Assembly (NCBI GenBank): GCA_018296165.2
Contig: JACKQL020000005.1
Span: 620,001-684,000 of the forward strand
Direction: 5' to 3'
DNA: 64,000 nt
Origin: Termitomyces sp. T153
Taxonomy: Eukaryota > Basidiomycota > Agaricomycetes > Agaricales > Lyophyllaceae
Made by a program: the position numbers and the translations under genes
The notes under the pieces: model-generated
Told to the model about the DNA's origin: nothing
What the model saw: only the letters and a program-made list of their open reading frames with translations
The model's database searches: none
Shown: positions 35,374-46,896 of the stretch, in pieces
Layout of the letters: every line of letters begins with the position of its first letter
Numbering within the stretch: the stretch's first letter is position 1

Positions 35374-36990
35374 CTAGTTGCAAATGAAAAAAGAAAAAAA
35401 ACAATACCAATCCAATATATTTCTTGCCAAGGAGAGTGCATGAATCCAGAGTAATTGACATGAAGGCATGTCATTTTGAGTAAGAAGAGGAGAAGTGTTG
35501 AATTGGGCTTTAAAGACAGCAAGCTGGTCTGGTGTAAATGGGCAACATGTATCTGGTACCTCTATATGAGAAAGATGATCTGGATGATTGATGGTGAATG
35601 GATTTGCAGGGTTTCCATTGTTAATGTTGTACTCATCATGGTGTGCCCAGGTTTGAGCATGGTTTACATTGTCCCAATCAATTCCAAATGCCACAATGTT
35701 ATCATCATTGAGAGAGTCATCAACATGGACCCCATGATACCCATGCTCAATCATTCCACATAGATACATGTCGTGTGGAGAGAGGTGTGATTTGCCATGT
35801 TGTGAGAGTATATGGTGGTTTCAGGTCTCTGCACATACTTCAGCATCACATTTGATTGCACTGAGATAAAGGTGATGGAGGAGCTAGATATGGGCATTGA
35901 CATCAACATTCAGCCCATCATGGATCTCCAGCATCATAGAAAAATTCTTCCACTTTCCTCCAAAATTGTGAGTAACATCTACCCAGAGTCTCTCAATCCT
36001 GGTCTTATGTATGCTTCTATCATTGACATTGGCATGAGAATCAAAAAGTTCAAGAAATCAACCAACCAGCCCCAGATATATGATCCACAACCTTCCCCTC
36101 TGACTTCCTCCATCCTGGCTGCAACCAAGAGATTCTTGATACCATGGTCTCCTTGAGTTGTGACTTTTGGATATCTAAAGATGACAGCAATATCTTCAAA
36201 CAAATGTAAGACTGTTGCTGCATGATTATTGTTGCTTGCTCAAATGCCAAGAACAAATCATGAGTATCCATCTATGAAGGCATGAATGACAATCTTCCAG
36301 CATATCAATCCTGTTGATTTAGTGAGCAAATAGTATCTTAATAAAAGAAAAGAGTTCAATCTACCATGTTGTCCATCATGATGCCAAAGTGAGTTTGGCC
36401 CAGGCACAGAATAAACTCACCATTGAATGCATCATCTTGTAAATGTAGAAGTAGATGGTCCTATGACACAACAATATGAATCTTCCACCCTTTGGCAAGG
36501 GACATGCTCTCTGAGATGCAGAAGATATCCATCAATCATTCACCTTCCAAAAGATGGGAACTGCTCATAAATGTTGAGCATTAATTGGTCCAGTTCATTG
36601 TCAGGCAACTGTGAAAGGTCAGAGTTGACACCTGCAGTGTATATATGTTGAAGCCATCTTGCTGCTCCTGAGTATATACAGGAGGACTAGGCACTGAAAG
36701 GTTGCACCTGAGAAGGCAGCACTGAATAGTTCTAGCACTACACCCATAGATGTCTGCAATTTGCTGGTGTGTTGTGTGGCCTACTGAGAGATTTGCAAGG
36801 TCCTCTTGTCTGATATTGATGTGTGGATGGCCTGGGTTTCCATTGTGAACCAGTCTGCCAAACTCAAGAGGTGGTGCATCAGGATAATTGGATGAGACTG
36901 TTGTTGCTTCATCAAGAGCCATTACCATGCATTCAATACTTTCATTTGCTGACTGATATTCATTCACAGACAATATATTCAAGTGCTATG
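35374..36990 (-). pseudogene. Integrase-core transposase relic, basidiomycete type
   Basis: On the minus strand the pieces come in family order: an N-terminal helix-turn-helix (GRLVHNGNPGHPHINIRQED ... TTHQQIADIYGCSARTIQ), then PGPNSLWHHDG, WKIVIHAFIDGYS, ASNNNHAATVL and TTQGDHGIKNLLVAARMEE. Near the C-terminal end come MLEIHDGLNVDVNAHIW and FTPDQLAVFKAQFNT. These match the integrase-core-domain proteins that are abundant in Agaricomycetes. Arg codons have become stops and CpG is rare. No flanking repeats were found. Confidence 0.65.
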
Positions 36991-38032
36991 TATTTTGTTA
37001 GCCACACAGGCTGCCATAGACTTGCATATATAGATGTACTGTATGGAGGGCTGCCTGGAATTCCAAACATCATTGCCTCTGCTCACCAAGCTGAGCAGCA
37101 TCACCAAGCTGCATGCATAATGCAATGTCTGTGGCTCAACAAAGCTCTCCATCAGCAATACTGAGATTATCAAAGGGAATTGCCATTGCTGAGCTAATGA
37201 GAGTGTATGACTTGCAGGTGCTTACATAGACAGGAAACTAAGATTGCATAGTTGAAAGTTCAAATTACCAAAGTCAAGTTGGGATGTGGGAAAGTTAAGT
37301 TATGTATTGAGACAGTAGAAGTGCAATGTCACAAATTGTAAGCCTAATATTTGTGTCTGCTGAGGCCCCTCATATGATGTGGATCTGATTCAATCAATCC
37401 TGCTTTACTTGATACCTCACTACAATTGCTCCACACTGCCAACCAAGAAGTCTCCTTGTCTTCTTCTCATTCCTTGTCTTTTCATCCTCATTTTTTGTTT
37501 TCTTGTCCTCTTTCTTCCTCCTTTTCTTTCTTATCCTTAGTGAGCTCTTAAGCTGGTCATATGGTAAAAATACTTATTTCTTGGGAACTCTAAAAGTTGT
37601 GCATCTCCTCATGAACAATGGCTGGAACTCAACCTTTTCCTCCTGAAATTCTCTCACTTATCTTTTAATTTGTATCTGAGCTATTGGTTTATGTGGTCCT
37701 GAACAATTTGCATCATTAATCTGGGCAATCCCAAACTACATGTATTACTAAGGGGATCAAAAGGACTTGTTCTTTTTTGATGACTTGGAGTAGCAATCTT
37801 CATCTCTTTTTCCTTTGCATTCAGCTCTGTATCCACAGCTTAAAGGGACATTATAAACTTCATGCCACTTTTCTGGACATGACTGGTCTTTTTCGTCAGG
37901 GAAGACCAAACCTCATTATCTGAGGTGTGCTCAAACTTACAATGATCATGTGATCTTTTCTTCCATGTCTATGTCCTGAGCAAGAACAATGACTTTACAG
38001 AAGAAAAGCTTCACAAAGTGATATCCTCTCAG
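36991..38032. other. CpG-poor filler, no recognisable gene
   Basis: Short frames only. The sequence is old repeat-like DNA into which the second copia element inserted at 38033. Confidence 0.4.
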
Positions 38033-38317
38033 TGTTGGCATCCCTGCATACACCATCAACCTCAACCCTAGAGTAGCACTCCACTACACTATCACACATA
38101 TCACACATTCATTATTCTGGCCACTGGTCCTATTGCTACACTCTCCCATTGTCTTGCATACTATATATACCACTCTCCCCATACACAAACCCTCACTCAA
38201 TTATACATTGTGCTGAGGTTTTACTTACAGGCTGTCAGGTACTATTTACACTCAATCATACATTGTGCTGAGGTTTTACTTACACACTGTCAGTGTTCAA
38301 AGTATAGGGTTCTAACA
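38033..38317 (+). repeat. 5' LTR of the old copia element
   Basis: 285 bp. It contains a TATA-like CTATATATACC near 38165 and two copies of a block beginning CATTGTGCTGAGG near the 3' end. Confidence 0.92.
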
Positions 38318-38327
38318 GGTTATGGGA
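38318..38327 (+). promoter_or_regulatory. Primer-binding site, half-tRNA iMet type
   Basis: GGTTATGGGA follows the 5' LTR immediately. It matches the site in the young copia element except for the last base. Confidence 0.6.
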
Positions 38328-38500
38328 ATTGCTGCTGCACACTACTAAGTGATGATGTTCAGGACCCTTTACCCCCTATCTCTCTGCACTCTTGACATTG
38401 GTCACACTTGTGAACCCTGAATCTTAGCAATCTTATCAGTGTGTCATTATTTCCATGTGTCAATCTCTTTGTTCTCTAACTCACCTAAGGCAACACAACT

Positions 38501-41500
38501 ATGGGACCTGTTTCTACTACTCCCCAGGGCACAATGCTGCCCACTGACACTGCCTACCCCCACATTTGACCCACTAAGCTAAATCCTCATTGGCCTGCCT
38601 CAGAGACTCTGTTTAATTGGGCAATAGGAAAATTCACCAAGTGGTCAAGAAAACTCAAAATCTTCTTGCAGCAAAGTGGCCTAGACTGCTATATCTTCAC
38701 ACCTGAACAGAAGCTGGAATGCCTCATTACAATGCCCAGTCCTGACACAGAACTTGTGGCCTATGCCAACTGGCTGTCCAACAATGACCTGATAATTGGT
38801 GTTATCTGAGCTGCTGTAACAGACACTGAGCAAGAAGGGCTAGACACTGATGGAACTGCCAGGGAGAGTTATGACACACTAAAGGCTAGGGCACAGCATG
38901 AAGGGCCAGTCAAACAAGTTGCTCTGATCTGCAAGGCTCCCTCTACTTACACACCTGTCTTGGAACCCATTGAGACTACTGCCTGCAGGATCTGCAAACT
39001 TGTTGATTGTGCCTTTGCCATTGGCAGTATAGACAAAGATCTCCTCAAGTGCATCACCCTCCTAAACTCAATAAACAACAAGTCCTTTGAATCTATCCAA
39101 ACCCAAGTATCATGTGGCCTTGCAGACTCTTCAGCTAACAAACCATACACCTCCAACAAAATTTGGAAGCTCTTCCAAACAATCAACAGCCTTGCCAACC
39201 TCTCAAAATCATCCCCCCACAACACCACCCTCTTAACTAGAGACATGAAAGGCCATACTCACAATCATGGCCCTGGCTATCCATGCTGCAAGGTCTGCTT
39301 TGCACTCAGCTTGCCCTGCTACAGCCACATGAAGGAGTGGTGCATTAGACCAGGAGGAGGCATAGCCAGGAAAATGATTGAGAAATCCAAGACTGCACAC
39401 CATGCTGCATGAGGAGGAGGAAAACCTCAAGCCCACAAAAACAACAACACCAAGAATGGCATTGCTATCAAGGGACTGGATGGGCAAGCCTACATTGTTG
39501 ACATGTCACACCTTCCAAAAATACAACTTCAACTGACAGAGACACTAAAACAGAATTTGCAAATGTTGCCAGAATTACCACTGTTAAACCCAATATTAAC
39601 TCCTCTTTGATGGAGTTCTTTGAGTACCAAGGATTTATGGCACTCCTTGACAATATCAATAATGAGCTAAGCACCACAATTGATTATCCTTGCAACAACC
39701 ATAGTTGCACCACTTGACCATTTAGGCTGCAGCCCCATTGTTTCCACCAATGAAAAGCCATTCTATCTGGACTTGGGTGCAACTGTGCATATTTCTCCCT
39801 ATGCAGCAGACTTTGTTGAACTACAAGTGATTCCCCCATGTTCTGTCAGAGGTGTCAGAGGCTTGACCATCAAAGCTGTGGGCATGAGTCATATCCATCT
39901 CCACATCTAAGAAAAACTCAGAATTGGGCTTGAAAATGCATTGTACATCCCTGAGTCAGCAGTCTGCCTTATCTTGGTATCAGTGCTGCTAGTGGGAGGT
40001 ATGAATGCAGCCATCACCTTTAGATGCTCAGGAGTGACCATCCTGAATAAAAACAGCAGGACACTCCTGGCCTTGGGACCACTGATTCCTGAACAATGCC
40101 TCTACATGCTTGGCCTCCAAAACATGCTTGCCAAACACACTCTCACCACTTATAACTCTATTAGTCTCAACACCTGACACTGGTGACTCAGCCATGCCAA
40201 CTACCAAGTCATTGTGACCATGGCACACACTAGCCTACTCTCAGGTATGCCTACTGCTCCACTCCTTGCTCAGCCCAAATGTGACTTCTGTATTTTGGGA
40301 AAACAGACCAAAACACCAGTACCCAAAGTACAGAAGGATGGGCATAGAGCATGCAAGGTGGGGATAGTATGGGTAGACTTAGCTGGACCAATAAGTGTTC
40401 AATTGTGTATAGGCAACAAATATATTATAAATCTAGTCAATGATTACATGAATATGGCATGGTCAATTCTCCTGAGATCTAAGAGCAATGCATTCCCAGC
40501 ATTGGAGACATGGGAAAAGGCCAGAGAACTTGAGACCAGGAATAAAATAGGGATCTACTGCACCAGACATGATGGCAAGCTCAAAAGTCAACAGATGGAA
40601 GCATGGCTAGCATCAACAGGCACTAGACACAAATTTGGTGCCCCATATACATCTCAACACATGGGCCAAGTCAAACAGATGCACCAACTACTCCAGGGGA
40701 AGGCAAGAACAATGAGGATATCTGTAAAATGCCCTGATAACCTCTGGAACAAATTCTATCTAACAGTGACACACCTTCATGCAAAAACACCCACCAAGTC
40801 CCTGAAAGGGAAGACACCATTTGAACTCTGGCATCAATGAGCACCTAATTACAAGTACATGTGGGAAATCAGCTACTGCACCTTTGTTCTTATACTCAAC
40901 CAGCATAACCCCAAGCTCAACCCTTGCAGAATTGAATGCATATTGATTGGGTGTGCACAAAACTTGAAAGCCTATTGATGCTACAGCCCAAGAACTCAAA
41001 AGATCTACAAATTGCATCATGTGAGGTTCCTGAAAAGACAAGATAGTCACCCATCAACTGTAGACATTGATGTACTAGCCCCAACCAAAACTGCCACAGA
41101 ACCCAGAACAATTGGTCAGATAAGAAAAACATTGTTGAACACCCCTTTGACTATAGACAACAATGATGAGATGCTCAAACCTGCAGAACAAGTGGCACAT
41201 GCACCCAAGAATTTTCTGTGCACTGATGCTCTACCAGAACCACAATGATCCACATGCTTTCCTGTCCCCACTGCCAAAGCTAACCCAAACAACCTGCCAC
41301 CCACCTGCCTAGAACATGCCATCCAGGAATCATGCAAAGCTAGCAAGAGGTTATGGAACAAATGACTGCAGAAGTGGCAAGATCAAGCAGTGGTGCAGGG
41401 ATGAGCCAACCAGGAAATTCATGATGTGAACAACACTACCACTCCCAAAGTAAACAAGCCAGCAGCAGCAGAGGACAACATGCCAAAAATTCTCCCAAAC

Positions 41501-43184
41501 CTCATGAATATCACCACTATGGAAGAAATTGACTACCTTCTCTCCATGGCAGAGTCACTAGGTGACCCAGTCTCCATTGACATTGGTGACAAGCCTCACA
41601 CATAGAAGAAGGCCCAAGCCTTGCCTCACACAAAGGAATGGGAGGCTGGTTACAGAGATGAGTTAAAATCTCTGAAAGATATGGGCATATACAAGCTGAT
41701 CCCTCAAGACCAAGTCCCCACTGGAACCAAGATTAGAAAAGGTAGACCAGTGTTCAAAATCAAATGTGACAAGACCAGCAAAGCAGTCCACTTCAAGGTA
41801 TGCCTTGTATTCAAAGGCTTTGAGCAGATATACATACACGATTACACCAAGATGATCTCACCAACAGCATGCATGGAATCATGGCATGTGTTACTACACT
41901 TAGCTGCAGCACAAGGATGGGACATACCAAGATCAATGTCAAAATGGCCTTTCTCTATGGCTTACTACCAGAGGACAAGTTTCAATATATGGAGCAGCCT
42001 GAAGGCTTTGCTTTGAAGAACTGGGTTAGGAAGGGTGCATATAGTGCCTTTTGCAAGGACTCTATGGTGTGAAACAAGCTGGATGCATCTGGAATTGCAT
42101 GCTCAACAAGAACATGCTTTCCTGGGAATTCACACAACTACCTTGCAAATCCTGCATATACTATAGAAAATCCAAAACCAGCACAGTCATTGTGGCAGTA
42201 CATGTCAATGACTCCTTATCAATTGCCAGTAACAGAGCAGAAAACAAGCAATTCAAGGACCAGTTACATACAGTATAGATGATCTCTGACCTCAGGGCAC
42301 CAAAATTTGTTGTGGGCATTGGGGTTGAGTGGGACTGGGAGAATTGCCTTGTAAAGCTATTGCAGACCACACTGATTGACAAAATTATTTTACAATTTGG
42401 ACAGTCACATGCTATGCCACTCTCACTGCCCATGGAGCCAGGATTGAAGCTCAGAAGACTAGACAAAGCTTCCATACTGCCTGATGAAGCTACAGTCCTC
42501 CAAAAGACCCCATACAGGTCTCTAGTCAGATGTCTCTTCTACATTGCCATCTCTACCCACCTCAACATCACCTATGCAGTCCAACAACTGACTCAATATG
42601 TTAACTGTTACACCTCAATTCACTGGGGAGGCCACAATCAGACTGGTAAGGTACCTGAAGGGTACCATGGATCTCAAACTTGTCTTGGGTGGAAACACTG
42701 ATCCAGTCAAACTCATGGGCTTCACTGACTTCTGACTGGGCAAACTGCCTTGATACATGCCAAAGCATTGGTGGCTATGCATGGAGCCTTGGATCCAGCT
42801 TGATCTCATGAGTGGCATGGAAGCAGAAGTCCATTGCCACATCCTCATGTGAGGCTGAGTACATGGCAGCCTACAAAAGCACTCAAGAATGTATTTGGTT
42901 GCAAGCCTTACTAAAAGGCATTGGACATGACATCACTTCCACTCCCACACCCATCCTCTGCAACAATAACACTGCTGTCAATTTGTCCAAAGACCCTACA
43001 CTCCATGCATGTGTCAAGCATGTTGGAATCAAATACCATTTCCTCCATGAATGTATTCAAGACAACAAAATATGCATCAGATATGTTAACACAAAACACA
43101 AAACACAACATTGCTGACCTGTTCACAAAAGCACTTGCTGCTCCCCTATTCACTCAACTACATGCTCTACTAGGTCTACAATAA
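38501..43184 (+). pseudogene. Copia gag-pol, heavily decayed
   Basis: Collinear with the young element: Gag (38501-39410) with the same CCx2Cx6Cx2Hx4C motif, protease, integrase, reverse transcriptase and RNase H. Active-site residues are lost by transitions. The protease reads DLGA instead of DSGA, the integrase VNDYMN for VDDYTN and GQVKQMH for GRVERMH, the reverse transcriptase HVND for HVDD, and RNase H CNNNT for CDNKA. Many Arg codons are TGA. Reading resumes in several frames between 41621 and 43184. Confidence 0.88.
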
Positions 43185-43242
43185 ATGCTATGATAGCATG
43201 CTGAGGAGGAGTATGACAGCAAGGTTTCTGGTTGAGGAGGAG

Positions 43243-43527
43243 TGTTGGTGTCCCTACATACACCATCAACCTCAACCCTAGAGTGGCACTCCACTACACC
43301 ATCACACATATCACACATTCATTATTCTGGTCATTGGCCCTATTGTTACACTCTCCCATTGTCTCACATACTATATATACCACTCTCCCTATACAGAAAC
43401 CCTGACTCAATCATACATTGTGCTGAGGTTTTACTTACACACTATCAGGTACTATTTACACTCAATCATACATTGTGCTGAGATTTTACTTACATGTTGT
43501 CAGTGTTCTACATATAGGGTTCTAACA
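43243..43527 (+). repeat. 3' LTR of the old copia element
   Basis: Same length (285 bp) as the 5' LTR, with scattered substitutions, mostly transitions. It is followed directly by CTCAG. Confidence 0.92.
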
Positions 43528-43532
43528 CTCAG

Positions 43533-44222
43533 GAGTGTGCTTATGTTTGGGAACTAATGCCATTGCTGAATCTTCACTTTCATAGGATGACAACCCTCTC
43601 TTCTATCTCCTTTTCAATTCTTCCCTTCTACACATTTTTGAAGATATAAATGTTGATGCTTGCCATTCTGAGTGTTTGACTCTGGATTGGAAATATGATG
43701 ATGGGTTAGAAACCATGGCTCCCCTTTAGTGTCCTTTACTTTTTGTTTTAATTAGACACAATAATGCACCATTTTACCTTCTGTACAATCTCTGGTTATA
43801 AAATCTCTGGTTATGAATGGTCAAACTCTTTGATTCTACCTTAACTGAGAGGATTAGGCTAGGAACACTGAGAGGACTTGAGGTCAGCATTTTTCATCAT
43901 GCCTCCTGGGAGGAGGTGAATTCTTGATCTGGCCATGGTCCTGCTGACATCCATTGAAAGAATTGAGATCAAGAGAAAACTACAACATCATCATTTCAAA
44001 ATAGACTGCACTCAATAAACATGTATCTTGCCTCCTTGCATTTCCTACAGACATCCATTTTGGTATGGAGTTCAAACAATTATCAATGCATTATCACTAG
44101 CTACTATTTCCCATGTGACACTGTGCAGACCTATTTGATTATGACTGGCAGAATCCCTGTGAAAGCCTCTCATTATAGAAATCAATATAGTAACACAGAT
44201 TGACATACCTCGAGTCAGAAGA
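43533..44222. other. CpG-poor sequence, no recognisable gene
   Basis: No frame with family character. It may include downstream or UTR sequence of the phosphatase pseudogene that ends near 44223. Confidence 0.4.
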
Positions 44223-45186
44223 CTATAAGTTGAACATCCCATCGAAGCCATGAACCCATCAATTATTTCTCCATGCCCAGTAATGGAAATGACTGGTGAT
44301 GTCCATCAGAATATGACCCTGTCACATAGTATCATTTGACATACAAATATCCTTGTCCTTGTTGAATACAAGATCCAGGACTTGTTTGGCTCACCAGGCA
44401 ACATGAACATTTGTCTCACATACATCAGGCATCCAGAGGAGGTCATTCTCCATGAAACCATGTTCAATGTGGAATTCAGAGAAAGTAGTATGGATATATG
44501 TCCATGTCTGTCATTGATCACATGTATGGACACCATACATCTTGCAGCAGTTCTATTGTGTATAGTGGGTTAGCAGTAATCAAAGCTCTCTGGAAAGTTT
44601 ACCTTGAGAACAGTCACCCAATCAGATTTATGCTCTGGAAAGAGACCACTGAACATGATCTCAAGAGTCTCCAATGCACATGATAATGGAGATATGTAGA
44701 ATTTTCCAGGTATGGGTAATCCAGCAGCAAGCTCAGTCTTCCATGCTTCACCTGTGGCTTGGGCTTGGGCTTCCCCCATCTCTGTGAGTTTTGCATTGGC
44801 TGTGAACAAGATTCTTGTCATAATCTAGTGACAAGACAGAGTCAAAAGTAACTCACAGCCCCAGACAATTTCACCATCCCCATCTAGTTTGGACCAGTAA
44901 CTTATATGTTACGTGTCAAAAGAGATATCATCATAATTTATATGTCAAACTGTACTCATTCCAAGCAGAAGTCCATATTTTGCCTCCGCAACATTATCTT
45001 TCAACTCCTCTTTATGAAGATTATCGACAAGGAAGGCACACACTTACAAAATCCTTCATCGTGACAACTCAGAAAGAAAACCTTGTAAGATGTAAATTCA
45101 TTGGCTCCCTCATTCAGAGCATGCATTTGATCAAAAAAGCTGCTCCACCAATCTGAAGAATTGTCAAGAAGTCCAAAGTGGGCTGG
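44223..45186 (-). pseudogene. Histidine phosphatase (phosphoglycerate-mutase-like) pseudogene
   Basis: Minus-strand exons read AHFGLLDNSSDWWSSFFDQM, FLSCHDEGF, NVAEAKYG, YWSKLDGDGEIVWG, a 44.6-44.8 kb block with KLTEMGEAQAQATGEAWK and GKFYISPLSCALETLEIMF, then MYGVHTCDQ, HIEHGFMENDLLWMPDV and ETNVHVAW. This is the layout of fungal Pmu1-like members of the histidine phosphatase superfamily. The catalytic RHGEG signature reads CHDEG: Arg became Cys and Gly became Asp, both by transitions. SPLSRA reads SPLSCA, and a TGA replaces an Arg codon after CDQ. CpG is almost absent. The order and intron-like gaps are preserved, so it was an intron-containing host-type gene before decay. Confidence 0.75.
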
Positions 45187-45264
45187 AACCTAAAAAGTCT
45201 TTATTTCAAGAGATAGTACATATATACACAAGCTCAGGTCACCTATGGCAGGTATATCTGTGGC

Positions 45265-45505
45265 TGTTGATGAGCCCCAGTTATCGCTGAGCACCATTTT
45301 CAGCATTTTTTTGGCATTGCAGACTTAGCGGCAGCTGACTACTTTGTATTTGACACAAGTCACAACACTCAGCACATGGGACCGAGCCCGAGGGTTGGAC
45401 CAAAGCATGAGACCCTAGCGACCACAAGACTTATTGAGCACGAGAAATATCACATGGAGTCTGGAGCTTGGGCCTAGATCATCAAGGCCTAGACCCCCTA
45501 GCAAC
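45265..45505 (+). mobile_element. Gypsy element, left fragment of its 5' LTR
   Basis: CpG reappears at about 45265, where a TGTTGATGAGCCCC start can be read. The sequence up to 45505 resumes at 51803 in the same style (CCTAGCAAC followed by AATTATTAGCGACC), so the inserted element at 45506-51802 split this LTR. The exact LTR start and end are not fixed, because no 3' LTR is in the window. Confidence 0.6.
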
Positions 45506-46685
45506 TGTCAGGTTCCGCTGACCTTGGGGGCTCAGCTGCACTGGGCGAGTCCTTACTAGGCGGGCGTGATCCCCTTGCACTGGTAACCGAACACTCGAAG
45601 ACGTTCCGGGCCATGGTGGCTCGTGTGGGTAGTTGGGGGGATGTGATCCAGACAGATCCGGGGAGGTCCGGAGAAGTCGGATTGTGAGGAAACAAGACGG
45701 TCTTGGCGGGGTTCAGGCAGAAGGCCGTACAGGGAATTTGCGGAGGCGAAGGATGAGGCAGCTGTGTGATCAGTGGGAGCGGAGCCGGGTTTTGATGGGA
45801 GATCATTTGGAGCTGATGGAGTCCGGGACCGAGCAAAGAGCAAGGTTCGGACCTGGTAAAGGAGTGTCGGGGTTCATAATCGTAATCGCGGAGTTTGTGA
45901 GGTTGTTAAGGTTGATGAAGACTTGGGCACAATGATTGGACGGAGTCACCGAGACAGCATCAGATGAAATGGGATAGTGTTGATATGGGACAAGAGTAGA
46001 TTCGAATAGAGATACGAAACGATAACGAGAACGATAACGAAATGGAGACGAGACAAGACCGGGAGACTGAGATGAGACCGGGAGACTGAGATACGACCGG
46101 GAGACTGAGATAAGACCGGGAGACTGAGATAAGAAAACAAGACACGAAACACGAAACACGAAAAGGAAACAATCAGACCATAGGTAACGTTAAGCAATAT
46201 CAAGACTAGGGTACGAAGAGTTACTCGATGACTTATATACTGACTACCGGAGGACTTCGGGGTACGTCGGCTGTGGCGGCGGGGCTTGGCGGAGCTCGAC
46301 GGAGGGGGCGGGTGTCGGTTGTGATCGAGGATTGTGCCGCGCTGATACGTTGATGGGATCATTGGAGAACGCGGGTTGCCCCAAGGTTGTCATGATACTC
46401 CGAAATAGGTTGGAGGAAACAGGGTGTTGAGTTGATGATGGGTGGCAAAGATCAGGAACAGCGGGGGTGGTTCTCGGGGTTTGGGAGGCCCAGGGTAAGT
46501 GTCAGTGGCTGCGGGGCAGGCACCGAAGTTGGCCAGGGGGCCGTCGGAGTTAGCTGGGGAGGCGTTGGAGTTAGCCGAAGTAGGCGCGGGGCATGGGCAG
46601 AAGTTTGGCGGAGCGTTGGGGGTCCCTTTGGGGGTTCAGGGGGTTGATGGACGATGTGCGGGGTTTCGGGGAACGGGTCATGACA
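45506..46685 (+). repeat. 5' LTR (1180 bp) of the pol-less element
   Basis: It contains a minisatellite of four roughly 18-bp units with the core GACCGGGAGACTGAGAT at about 46056-46132, followed by repeated ACACGAA. Minus-strand open frames inside it recur in all LTR copies but look non-coding. Confidence 0.92.
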
Positions 46686-46896
46686 TCACCCCCCTTTCAG
46701 CATTGAGACCCTTCAAGACGCGGGGGCAGGACGGGGATTGGTGGGGCATGGGAGTCGAAGCCGAGCAATATTGATCAATCCGCAGCGAGTGATAGCGGCG
46801 TGGGAGACAAAGTTGAAGCGTGGCCGCCATTTCGTCAGGGTCCTCCTCAATCAATTAAAAGCTTTGGGCGTGCCCCGGGGTTTCCCAAATTTCGTC

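Larger units (their letters stand above)
38033..43527 (+). mobile_element. Ty1/copia element, old and CpG-depleted, TSD CTCAG
   Basis: LTRs of 285 bp each lie at 38033-38317 and 43243-43527. They begin TGTTGG and end GGTTCTAACA, and the 5-bp duplication CTCAG lies at 38028-38032 and 43528-43532. The primer site GGTTATGGGA follows the 5' LTR and the purine tract GAGGAGGAG precedes the 3' LTR. Gag and Pol resemble those of the copia element at 28418-34173, so both belong to one lineage. Here almost all CpG has been lost. Confidence 0.94.

Noticed and set aside
46056..46132. CRISPR-like spaced repeats in the LTR
   Set aside because: The units are directly tandem with no unique spacers, in a eukaryotic LTR; this is a minisatellite.
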